Shown one piece after another: positions 10,290 to 22,000 of a stretch of 64,000 nt of DNA (position 1 is its first letter; each line of letters opens with the position of its first letter). Location of the stretch: assembly GCA_033064195.1 (NCBI GenBank), contig JARBJD010000126.1, positions 62,001 to 126,000 of the forward strand, written 5' to 3'. The DNA is from Blattamonas nauphoetae. Its lineage: Eukaryota; Preaxostyla; Oxymonadida. Both the position numbers and the translations under genes were made by a program. Below the pieces are notes generated by a model that was given only the letters and a program-made list of their open reading frames with translations, did no database searches and was not told the DNA's origin.

Positions 10290-12269
10290 CTCCCATCACC
10301 CTGTTCGACACGTTTGGAGGAGAGATTGATGGCCCTGCTTTGACAACTCACACACTGTCGATTGCTCTCTTCCCCCTTCCTCAATTGATGAAATATTCAT
10401 CTCGCTACAGAATCGCATCTCTGTCGATTTCCGCTGTTCTGACTGCAGTTGAAGAGACAGCGACGTTCGGTGTCCCAACCGAGCCAGCGCGAATTGTTGG
10501 GATTTGGGAAGATTTGGACTCGAGTGGGAACACGACATCGATCACAGTTCGAGGACGACAGATTGCGAAAGGATCGTACACAGTGAAACTGAACTCGGAA
10601 AGTGGTCCATCTTTTGTGGTTTCGTTTGTAGATGAGCTAAGTGATGAGAGGAACTCGAGCATCAGTTCAGTTTCGATTTTTGGAGAATCGGTAGTTCTGT
10701 CATTCGACACGACATACTCACTCTTCTCTGTTGCGCCAACCTCGTCACCTTCCTCATCTCTCCTGATTGATGCGAATCCCAAGTCATTCATGATTTCTGA
10801 ACCCGCACGTGTCATGTCGGCCTTTCCTGTCCTCAGCATCGACCTCCAAACTGCCTCTGTCTCCATTTCTGGCCGAGCCTTCCTCTTCGCCTCTTTCGCA
10901 GCTCGACTTCAGATTACTTTTCCATCAACATCATCTCCCTTCATAACAAAAGCCACTCGAATATCGCAGGAAGAGCTTGAGATGACACTCCCAATCCTGT
11001 CTGGCACGCCGAATGTGACGTTCGGAGACGAGATCACGATTCTGTCGCTGACCAATGGAAGTGCAGAGATCATTCTGGATTGTTCGACATTCGTGATTCC
11101 CCATCCTCCCCGAGTCACATCAGCCGTCTGCCATTTCATCAGTTCTCTCAACACAACCATCAGGATCGAGTTGAATGGCACAGATCTTCCTCTTCACACT
11201 CGATTTTTGGTGACACTGGATTCTGGCGACTCCTTTGAGATCACATTCGGCTCAACTGTGACTGGATCGACCGCTGAAATGACGATTGGATGGCCAGACA
11301 CGCTCCAATACAGCACGACATTCCGAATTGTCTCGATCAGGAATGAAGACACAACCCAAACAATCTTCATGGAAGACCCAGTTTCCTTTTCGACTGGTTC
11401 CGTTCCATCGGCGGTTGTCGTGTTCTGTGACTCATCGTCGTCTGATTCTTCTCGTTTCTGTGGAACAAGTGAACGACCTTGCAGTTCGATGGATTCAGCA
11501 TGGAAAGTTGGGGCGATGACAGGATCGTTGGATGTATCGATCCGGATCAAAGTGAGTGCGTCACTCTCGAACACTGTTTCTTGTCTAGCTCATGGAATTG
11601 TTGTTGTTGAGAAAGGGACGTCGATTGAACCTTCTCTCCGAATTCCTTCGTCCGCGTGGATGGGAGAGATGGGGATGATTGTTGTTTCGTCGGATGGTCT
11701 TTTCGAGCTTCGAGATGTTGATGTTGTGATCGAGTCCACGCAACCATCGTTCGTGTTCCTTTTCGCTTCGAACTCGACTCTGATCATCAAAGATGGATCG
11801 TTCGTTGGTCCTTCGAACTCAACCCCATCAACTTTCAACGAAAACGACGATGACGATGCTGATTCCTCTGTCTGCTGCTGGGAAACTGGAATCATCCAAC
11901 TGGACAACTGCTCGACTCGGATTGAATTCACGCAGTTCTCGAATCTTCAGCAAGGAGGGATCAACATGAAAGGTGGAAACCTGTCGATCCAAACGAGTGC
12001 CTTCTCTGGGAACACACCCAACCCTGACCTCGCCTCAGCAGCTCGACGAAATGTTCGCTGCTCTGACGAAGGATCAGTGGACATCAAAACATTGAGTGGC
12101 GGAGATGGCACTAAAGATCATCCTTCGCCCTGGATCTCCTCAGAGAACTGCGTTCTGAGTGGTGGTGATTCGAAACCACAATCACCTCTCTTCATTCCTT
12201 CACTTGAATCTGGGTCGAAAAGCTCACTCAACAAGTCATCCAAGTCCTTCACTGTGACAATTTGCGGAG
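10290..12269 (+). pseudogene. Giant beta-helix/TIG receptor-like protein, broken copy 1, segment b
   Basis: Continues the frame of 9526-10069 for about 660 residues: TIG-type repeats (one copy of the EPARIVGIW...SGNTTSITVRGRQI unit at 10480-10790), then the membrane-proximal beta-helix region with many N-glycosylation-like NxS/T sites. It is almost identical to 22880-24660 of the intact paralogue, apart from a diverged patch near 12110-12200. Reading stops at DIRS fossil 2. Host ...TTTGCGGAG (12269) joins ATTCACTG (16690) exactly as in the intact gene (GCGGAGATTCAC), so the insertion made no target duplication. Confidence 0.88.
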
Positions 12270-15200
12270 GACTTCGATAAATCTCAGTCCACAACCAAAC
12301 CGGGTCCCTCAACATACGAGTGAGTGCCGCGAAATGATTAAGGGCTGGCCAAAGTTCAACAAGGACACAAACATTTATATGCATCCAAATATCTATCGAC
12401 GCAACTATATGGGATTTACTCCCTCGAATCTCTCGTGTCTTTGAACACGAGCTTCTTTATACACAGTTTTTGTCAGTGTTTTCAACAACAAGTTCACCTC
12501 CATTTCAACACTATCAAACTTCAATTTACTACAACGATCGCAATAAGTTACGGATGAGGATCTCACAAATGTTCCTCACAGTCAGTCTTGGAGGAAATTT
12601 CCGCACAGATAGCATCAACCGCGATGAAGATCACACAACTCCGTCCTTATTTTCATGTCTGAACGCCAACGTCCCTCAGGGAGGCAGAAGGAAAGTGTTC
12701 GGATTAACAATCCTAATAGTACCATGGGCTAATTTTCGAAATACATTGGACCTCAAGGCTGAGTCGCGATCCTCAACAAGTCGACATAGAAGAATATACA
12801 ACATCGTTTCTGACAAATCTCACGACATCGGGGCTCAATGGGAGACCAAAAGAAGTGATCACTCAGGGAAATGGTGAAATACACGAGTAGTTCCGCAAGA
12901 TCGGAGAGCCTACTTTTGCCACCAGATTTGTCAACTGGCCCTCGCGTCGATAGATCTTTGAGGCGTGCAGAGCAGCAGAAATAACTCATCTAACGATTAT
13001 TCATGATCAGATCGCATGAATTCGAGTTTGCTATTTCGTACAATTCGGCATTCATTCGAACGATCAAAAATGCTGCATCTTGATTTTTGTTAACGTCAAC
13101 GAAGGCGTATATCGATACATTACGATTGTAGAGTTTCATCAGGCAGTACTAGCCAACTCTATTCGGCGGGAACAATCGGATCAGTTCGATCCAAGGACAC
13201 CATGAACATGATGCTCAAATGGAAGAAATCCAGCAGGGGATAGAGGAGAACAAAATAACATAGGAATATACAGATGAGTTCGTGTCTTTGGGGACTTTCC
13301 CAAGTCAATATTTTGTACCTCCTGTATCAACGCACCCCAAACCGAAAAGGATCTTGATCAACACTTTATCCTGTTTTCGACGGACTCATTCAAGCTCCTG
13401 GGTAAGATGATTTTACACAAGATGAAATTTCGCCTGCAATCATTTGAGAAACCGTCCTTCAACCGCAGCCTGCGACTATCGCAATTATCGAATGAAGTAC
13501 AGATGGATATCTCCACTCCTCGAATTTCCGTGGAATATCATCGCCCATTGCGATGTTCCGGAACAAAGTCGCCTCACCTGACCTGTTGTCAAGACAAGAG
13601 CACCGGGGTTGAATTGGGAGGCATATGAATGATATGATTACTTTCAGTTCGACAAGAGGCACCACATGAGCGAGACAGAGAAAATGTCACTGAAACCGGG
13701 AGGGATGGTGATGTTTCAGGATACCTCCACCTTCTTATGGACAAGGAACAGCCAATCAATTGACTTCTACAAGACGACTTCTCACTCTCAATCAAATTCC
13801 GCTCATTTCGAGTTGCGATATTGTTGGCTGACATAGATTGCAGGGGAGCAGACAAGGAATTGAACATTACCTTCACTCACTGAGCAGCAAAGGCAAAGAT
13901 TTCCTCTCATCTCTATTTTGACCAACAGAACCGGTCAAGCCGGAGGGTAAATCAGATTGCAACGACCTACGACGAAAGGAGGAGATCACTTCCTCACAGG
14001 CAGGAACACGACTAACATCATCAGCGTAATCAGTTGGGAGCTCAAACATAACCCAATACACTTCTGTGAATTGAAACGGACCGTGTGGGAAGAAGATCAT
14101 CGTCTACTTCCCCTGACACCTTCGTTCAGATTGTAGGGCAGGGTTCACGGAGCAGACTCGGGATACAGCAGCATATCCTTCAATCTCCCATCTCCACGGG
14201 CTCCAGACATCTGAAAGGGAGCGAGCCGACATCCTCATTCGAACATGACGAAAGACAGTTGACATTCGCAGATTAAAGATAGAAACACAGTTCAACTATC
14301 TTCGACGGAGATGATAGTGGTCACGAAGGAACAAGATAGGATGGAGAGGACACCTGAGTATTGATGAAATGTGACTTAATGAGCAGCCGTTAGATCGCTC
14401 TGGCTCATGTAGCTGATACCTATACGGATGGGTGGGTTGTCCCCGAACCGGCAATGACGGAAAGTTTCCTTGATCATGAACGAAGATTCTCACAGAGAGT
14501 GGAAGATCCTCTTCCACATGGGTTCGGAGAGATTGTTCGTGTTCACGTAACTCAACACGGCTAGGACTATTACATGTGTTCTACATTGCCCCCAATGGAT
14601 CCCAGTTGGGAAGGATGGACCCAGAATCGGTCGCAGCGGCTCCAGGAGAGCTAGTGACACCATTAAGAATCATCACGGGCGTTTCTATAAGGGATCACAC
14701 GATGTGTTCATAAGTGCAGGAGATTCTTCACAAAAGGGGCTGGTGACCATCGAATTGAGAAGTGGAGCTTCGTCAGAAAGTTTTCGAAGATAATGCAGCG
14801 ATTTTGATGCGTCCAGGTGGACACAATGTCAGAAAGATTGGAAACTGCGATGGAGGATGAGTATTTGTTGATCTGTTTCACTCTAAACACGCGGAGACAA
14901 GTGAACTTCCATGAATTCTGGACCAGCCAAACTTCAATCGACCCCACAACCACCTGCAACTCTTCAACAACTTCCAACATCAATCTCACCCTTGGATCGG
15001 AAAGACGTCAAATAAAGAAACAATGACGTCCATGAAGTGATTTCGCGGATAGAACAGTTCTCGGACTCGTTTGAGCCAGTGCACTTCGTTTGGAGAATGT
15101 TGGAGGGAAAGTAAATTGTGGCTGTCCATCCTGAGACAGTCGATATGTCATCTTTCCTTTTCGGTCATCTACCTCCAACACCACTCGCTGGCCTCCTCCC

Positions 15201-15800
15201 CACCTGCACACGCTGATCCACGTTGGAGATCTTTTCCTTGTTGGCGAACATATCGATGGTCTGTATTCACAGACCATCCAGCTCCACCGAAAAGAGTCGT
15301 GACGTCCGACACTACTCACTGTCCGTTCACTTTACTAGCATGCTGAGCCGCCGACGGAAGCAACCTCAACTTGGACGGTTCACATGATGGAAGCAGTGTT
15401 ACGAGGAACAAGACGGCAGTTCCTCTCGAGCAGATCCTTTTTAGAATCAGAAAGTTTCAGACTGAGTGGACGGTCACTTCGTCCATGAGATCTGTGACAC
15501 CACTCCTATCTCCCCTGCTGACACATTATGGAATAGCCTGCCAGCCAGACTTGCGGACTCTTTCTCCAAGGCGGTGCAGGTCAGGTAACCTGATATCCAG
15601 ATGGATGGATAACAGACATCAGGCAACGTTCGTTATCTTTCTCAAACAAGCACAGGCATATCAGGTGGAGAGAAGCCATGTTGAAGAGGGGAAGCAGGAG
15701 ACGAAGCCTCTGGACAAGGAGAGAAAGAATCAAGGTGTGTTGTTTTAGTTCAAGGAGGTCTGACGTGGAAGAAAGGAAGAAATTGTTGATAAGGAAGAGA

Positions 15801-15980
15801 TTGTTCTCCCCACCTTGATGTGAGACACGAGCATGGGTTGAGATGTTGTTCTCCCCACCTCGATGTGGAAAGCGAGCATGGGTTGAGATGTTGTTCTCCC
15901 CACCTCGATGTGAGACACGAGCATGGGTTGAGATATTGTTCTCCCCACCTCAGCGTGAAGCGCGAGGATGGTGGGAGATG
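15801..15980 (+). repeat. 45-bp tandem repeat, four copies, inside DIRS fossil 2
   Basis: Units start TTGTTCTCCCCACCTCGATG at 15801, 15846, 15891 and 15936, with a period of exactly 45 bp. The last copy is the most diverged. A period divisible by three keeps frame, but no coding role is evident. Confidence 0.9.
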
Positions 15981-16264
15981 TTATGCAACTGACCCATTAG
16001 GGATCGGTGTTGAGGGGCGCTGGGTCAGGGAGACAGTGATGCGGGAGATGGAGCGCAGATGGATCGTGATACTTCCTCATCACTGTCAGAGAAGAAGCCC
16101 AGCTCCCCTCCGATTTTCATTCTCTTTAGATCACGAGCTGTCGCCCAGGCGGTGTCAGCTCCAACGAGTTCACGGCCAAATATTTAGTCCAAAAGATATC
16201 TATTTGTTTTCTTCTCATTGTTCGCTTTTGTCAGCACCAATCCAGTGCATGAGCCTTTCAATAC

Positions 16265-16344
16265 TCGTATGTTGAGGGACCCGGTTTGGTTGTGGACTGA
16301 GATTTATCGAAGTCCTTTACAACAAACCGGGGACATCAACATGC
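16265..16344 (+). repeat. Internal complementary region of DIRS fossil 2
   Basis: First half (16265-16315) is the exact complement of 12270-12320. Second half (from about 16316) is the complement of 16660-16689. In DIRS elements this region templates joining of the two ends into a circle before integration. Confidence 0.82.
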
Positions 16345-16689
16345 AACCCTGACACACACCTACTCCAGCTCGTGTCAGTGGTCCTGATTGTGGTCAGCCC
16401 ACATGTCAGGCGATCCTTATCATCGCCTGATGGGTCGCTTTCGACCCTGTTCCCCCAGTTTTTGTTCCCTGTTAGGGATTTCTGGGTAAGATCCAATCAG
16501 GAATACCTTTTTTTTTGACATCAACAGCCCTATATGGGCAGAACCATCACTGTGTACACTTTGTTCCTTTGATGGGAGTTTTCATGAACAGCTAAAACTT
16601 GATTATTGTTTGGTCATGTTGACCTTGGCCAGCCCTTAATCATTTCGCGGCACTCACTCGTATGTTGATGTCCCCGGTTTGTTGTAAAG

Positions 16690-18068
16690 ATTCACTGTTC
16701 CCCTGCGATCTGTCTCTGGAAGTGTTCGAAGTGCAAAAGAACAAAGCTGAAGGCAAATATCAACTCATTGACCTCACCAAAGATTCAACGATCTCGTTCA
16801 CCGAGTCCACGATCATACTGTGTCTTCCTCAGTCATCGTTGAACCTTGAAGCATCGCTGGAATGGCGTGGACGACTGGTCTTCGGAAATGGAGCACGAAC
16901 GACTTCCTCGTTTGTCATTCAACGAAATACTGCTGACAGATTCGCACAATCCGTGAAAGACAACATGAAATGGTGGATTCCTCTTGTCGTTGCTCTCGCT
17001 GCTGCTGCCGTTCTTTTCATCTTCATCATTCTCTGCTGCCGCCGCCACCACTCAAAGACGAAGAAAGAAGAAAAGCTGCTGAATCCGCAGATATCTGAAA
17101 TGGACGCTCTTCCGCCAGAAAAGATTGAGATTGTGGAAGACTGGAAATCCAACATGCCACACGACTCACTTTTGGGAGGAGCACAATCGGAAGGTCCATT
17201 CAACAAAGCCGACACATCGAACGATCGTCAGCACAGTTGGATATCAACACTGGAGACGAAGGAGATGGGACAAGCGGAATCGAATGTGGAAGGAATCGTA
17301 ATCTTGGATCGTGATGCGATGCAGCTGAAGCCAGTGAACAGAAAGGACACGCTCTACAATCGACTGCACACGAGTCCAAAGGTCCCGCTGGCGAAACTGC
17401 AGACAGCGAAGCAGATTGCTCATGCTTTGACTGAACTCCAACGAATGTCTTCTCAGTTGCCTCTGCTGTCTTGCCTCTCGTCGCACTTTGTTCTTTTCGA
17501 CTCGAATGGGAATGTGGAGCTGAGGCTGACAGATGGGAATGAAGGAAAGCCAGTCGACCTGATCAATGGAGCTCAAGACCCTCCAATCCATCCACAGCCT
17601 CTTGTACCAGTTCCACTCCACGCCCACAACCACCATCACCCCTCTCACGTCCACTGGTCGGAATTGAACACCCACACACTGACCAACCAACCCTCACAAG
17701 AACCGAGTCAGGGGGAAGGGTTCGAGTTGCTTCGATGGAGGGCTCCAGAAGCAACTCAGAATGTGGGGGAGCCCGCAAAGGAGTTTGATCACGGAAAGGC
17801 GGCAGTGTTCAGTCTTGGTCTGATTCTGTTCGAGATTGAGAGCGAGACAGTTCCTCTTCGTGAGATGGATGCAGTGAATGCGAATCGTCAACTCGGAACA
17901 GGAACTCTACCGAAAATGGAACTGATCCACAATGTTGGACTTGATGAACTGATCGCCTCGTGCCTGTCACTGGACCCATCTCTCCGCCCGAATCTGGACT
18001 CGATTGAAAGCAAACTGGACTCTGTTGAGTTCTCGAACCCAGCCAACCTTCAAATTGAATTCTGTTGA
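16690..18068 (+). pseudogene. Giant receptor-like protein, broken copy 1, C-terminal segment (TM plus kinase-like tail)
   Basis: The frame resumes after DIRS fossil 2 and runs about 460 residues to a TGA. Parts: membrane-proximal strands, a transmembrane helix (WWIPLVVALAAAAVLFIFII then CCRRHH), a linker, and a kinase C-lobe-like tail with RWRAPEA (APE-like), AAVFSLGLILFEIE and CLSLDPSLRPNLDSI. No HRD or DFG is present. Sequence from about 17050 to 17680 is virtually identical to 25020-25660, including silent positions. It cannot be expressed together with the 5' part unless DIRS fossil 2 is removed, so it is called a pseudogene segment. Confidence 0.85.
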
Positions 18069-19053
18069 CACCACACGTCATCACTTGGAAATCACAAATA
18101 CCAACTCAGTCTTGATTTCGTGTCCGTTCAGTTTTGTCCTTATTTCCACACAGGATCGTTGTAGACCAGCTTCTCATCTTGTTTTCACTGCACTTTAACG
18201 AACTGGATGCAGCTCTCACAATCTTCATTCTTGTCACGTCACAAAGGACACTGCGACTGATCAAACGAGCACATCCACGTCACGCACTCAATCTGTGCTC
18301 TCATCACACCCACGTCAACATGTCTTCATTGCTCATCGGTCGTCGTCTGTTCGCTGAATGGAAGAAGACTCAGATGAGATTCATGGATGGTCACTTCCCC
18401 CTCATCCGAACACTCCTCTTCACCCATTTCCCGTTGGGAATGTCTCGGGCATATATATCGAGTTTAAAGTAGCATTTTCTGATTTTATTTTCGTTCTCTT
18501 TTTCATTGATTTTGTTCGTTTTCGTGATTTCTGTCAAACGTCTTGATTTCCACATCACCCACTTTGCATGACATTGGACGTTGATCACTTCGCACATCAT
18601 TCTTCATTCACATCACAGACTGTCTGCGGCCACCACTCGCAACACATCACAGATCACAGCTTGGTATCTCTCATCATTTTCTTGTTTCGTCACATTCACG
18701 AATGAGATGTCTTCTTTTTCACTTCATCTTCTCTTTGCCAAACTGATGCTTTTCTCAAAACTCCCGATTGCCCTCATCGAACTCTTTGAGAACAACCACA
18801 TCCGATTTGAGCATTTGATGATTCACGAAAACAAGCCCTCCAGAGAGGCAATTTCGTCATCCTCCTCCTCGAACAGTATTGAGGCAACTGTTTCAAAGAC
18901 TGCCACTCAGATCCTCCCTTAAGAAATGAATCATCAGAACCCAACCACCATTGGGTCATGGTTCTGAGTTGGACCTTTCTCCAGAGAATTATGGTAAAGG
19001 GTTGAATCGATCATTCTCCAAAGTTCGATTGGCCCCACATACCAACTGAGCTG
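18069..19053. other. Intergenic region between copy 1 and copy 2; duplicated 3' flank
   Basis: 18069-18735 is nearly the same as 26047-26728, i.e. the 3' flank of the intact paralogue, so the tandem duplication unit extends beyond the genes. The rest leads into the start of the intact gene and must hold its promoter. A short imperfect hairpin (CAGAACCCAACC...GGGTCATGGTTCTG) lies at about 18938-18970. No coding sequence is supported here. Confidence 0.7.
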
Positions 19054-22000
19054 ATGTTCATGTCATGGCAAGTCCTCGCCCTTGTCACTGTCTTGATCTC
19101 GAGTCATTCTCTTGACCATGTGCTCTCCCTTGCCAATTTTCTCAGCTCAAACGTTCATATTCCTGTTTCAACGGATATGTTCACTCTTTACACAGCTCAT
19201 CGCTCATATCACGCATGCAATCACCTGCTGATCTCCACAACGATGGCACTCATTGGAAACAACTCAGAACTTCATCACAGTTCGAATATTCACTCAGCCA
19301 ACTCTATCTCCGATGAATCTATGGATTCAATCAAGATTTCAAGTGTCAACAATCCAATGTGCATCCTGACTGTGAGAAACAGTTCTCTCTCACTTGATTC
19401 CTGGATTCTCCATGCCGATGAACCTAAAACAATTGTTTCTTACGTGTCATCGTCCCATCTGATGATTCGAAAATCAGAAATCATTTCGAACATTCATCAA
19501 TCGCCTTTTGTGGTTTCAGGAAGTTGTGGAGAACAATCGACAACCATTCAGATTGTGTCATGTTCACATCATTCAACAGTGACCTATCTTCTTCCACTTG
19601 TGGACATCGACTGCAATCTGGACCGTGCCAAGGTCAACCACTCACTTTTCGAAACAAGTGAAGAACAGAACATAAGACTGCATCCTGAAAGACTTGGAGG
19701 CGACGAGATTTGTGTGATTTGCTCCTCGCTCGATATCAGTTCTGTTCACTTTCCGATTGGTTCTGGTCCGCTTTTCTCGTTTGGGATGCAGAATGAAGAA
19801 CGATCGGACATGGGCCTCGCCGATGTCAGAATCCACACGATGCTCTCCTCGTCATCACTTTTGAATGTGACAAGCAAACGCACTCCTCTTTCTGAGAACG
19901 AGAACAGATTTGGGAGTCTGAAGCAGCAAGAGATAGTTGGGTGTTGTGTGTCGCAGTGCTCGAATCACGACAGTGGGACGACGATGCTGGATGTGAATTT
20001 GGGAGGCGACCTTATCAGCCTGAACACCTCCTTCTCGTCGTGCATCCGCGAATCGAACGCCGAGGTGTCGTATGCCAACAAGAACTACACCAAGAAACAG
20101 CGCTTAACTTGGCTCGACGCCTCAACCGTCACGTCTGCGACATTCACATTGTGCACTTTCCGAGAAATGACAGCTGCTGTCGGAAGCGCTCTGGGTGGAG
20201 CAGCGATCCTCATCACGAGCAACACATCACTCAGCATCTCGCAGTGCTTCTTCCATCTCTGCAACGTCACTGCTGACAACGACGACGGAGGCGCAGTCAA
20301 CATTCTGCGACCGGAAAAGGCCAAAACAACGCTTGTTGTTCAGAAATCGTCGTTCGTCCAGTGCAAAGCGATCGGAGAGACTGCCAATTTTGGAGGTTCT
20401 ATTTTCGCCCGAAACTGTACGACAACGCAAATCAGCGACTCGTTTTTCGAGAAATCTAAAGCACAACACGGTTCTGCCGTCGCAATTTTCAACCTCACCA
20501 GAGCAACCTTAGCAAACTGCTCGTTTGTGAGTTGTAAAGCAATCAACGCAGGGGCAATCAGTTTTTACTACACGGTAACCATCTCAAAACTGGCACATCT
20601 CTGCTTCAGAGGCTGTTCAGCTACTATCGTCTTCCATTCGAAAGATTTCATGTTCAGCACTCAAACGAAAACTGACGTCGCGTCGAGAATCACATTCTGT
20701 GATTCGACGTCGGGTTCTCCCAATGTGTATTTTCAGACAACGAATACATCTGACAGCACGCTCGTCCCACAGATCACATCCACACCGACAGTCGAAGCAT
20801 GCACCATCACGTTCACTGATGATGAAGCGACTGTGACAGTGACAACGAAGGAAGTGATTGGAGGAGCGATGGGGATTCTGTTTGAAGGATGTCTCGTACC
20901 TCGCTTGGTTTATGTGCAATTTGGTGTGAATGGAGAGAATTCAACAATCGGGACAGCGACTGTGTCCTCAGGAGCGAGCGGGATTCTTCCGTCGGCCACT
21001 TACTCTCTCCACTCATTCGCTTTTCCTGGTGACCTTCACACTCAGCTGTTCTCTGCCTCAGCGACTCTGAAAGATGCCAACACAACAACGATCACAGTGA
21101 ATGGAGTGATGCTCCCAGAAGGATCGTATTCGATGCTTGTTCAGAGCACTGGTTCACCAATCAACATTTCGCTGCCTCGCACGAACTCGACGACTCTGAC
21201 AGGCGATGCTCCTCTTTATCCGTCGAGTGCGACAGGACGACTGGATTGGTCGATGCAATACGAAATCATTCGAGTTGAACATGAGAACGGTGGAACGGTG
21301 TCAGACGTTCAAAGGAAAACCCCACTCACATTCACCACTCCCTCCGAACAAGCTCGAATCGTGTCTGTCCTCTCTCGCTTGCTGAATGGTGCGAAAGATG
21401 AAGTCACGATTGTGCTCAGTGGATTCTCACTCCCATCTGGAACAGGCTCGTTTTTTGTGAAACCGTCGGATGGACCTGCTCTTGTTGAGGGACTTGTGAC
21501 AGTGTCGAAAGCAACACAGTGCTCGGCTGTTTTCTCAGTTGGTTGGGTTGAGAACTCGACCCATCTTTCGTTTGGGAAGACTTATTTGGTTCAATCAGCA
21601 TCGTCTAACTCAGTGTCGATTGTGGTCGATTCTGGAATCTCGTTCATTGTTCCTTCTCCGCCTGTGATCACGTCCTTCGTTCTTCCAGCTGAATGTCCGT
21701 CTGACTCGTTTTCGCTTTCTGTGACTGGTCAGAACTTGCCATCTCCGGAAACATTCATCGTCACACTTTCTTCGTCCAGATTCTTCGAGATCAGCTTCGT
21801 TGACGAAACGACTGGAACTGGAACGATCAAAGCAGGTCTTCCCTCGGAAATACAGTTCAACACGACTTATTCGATTGTGAGTGTGACGAAAGAAGGAGAA
21901 CACGTCCTTCTCAACCAAACAAGCCTGACGACCCCTCTTGGCCCAACATTGGAGAAAGTGACAACTGTTCTGAATGCTTCGAACAAGAACAATGTGATCT

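Larger units (their letters stand above)
12270..16689 (+). mobile_element. DIRS-like element, fossil 2 (non-coding interior)
   Basis: Left end GACTTCGATAAATCTCAGTC and right end ...CCGGTTTGTTGTAAAG. The ends share an inverted core (about 45 identical bases, 12310-12355 against 16625-16670) but differ in their outermost bases. At 16265-16344 the complement of the left end (about 50 bases) is joined directly to the complement of the right end (about 28 bases). This is the internal complementary region that defines DIRS elements. No target duplication. No RT, RNase H or recombinase can be recognised inside, so it is either an extensively broken copy or a non-autonomous derivative. The nearly perfect ends and the young host gene argue for recent movement. 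Confidence 0.72.

Noticed and set aside
12310-16260. Many short open frames in the interior of DIRS fossil 2
   Set aside because: All are below about 155 codons, lie on both strands, and show no recognisable domain. They are not supported as genes.
18938-18970. Hairpin upstream of the intact giant gene as a regulatory element or MITE remnant
   Set aside because: It is short and imperfect, with no target duplication and no second copy seen in the window.
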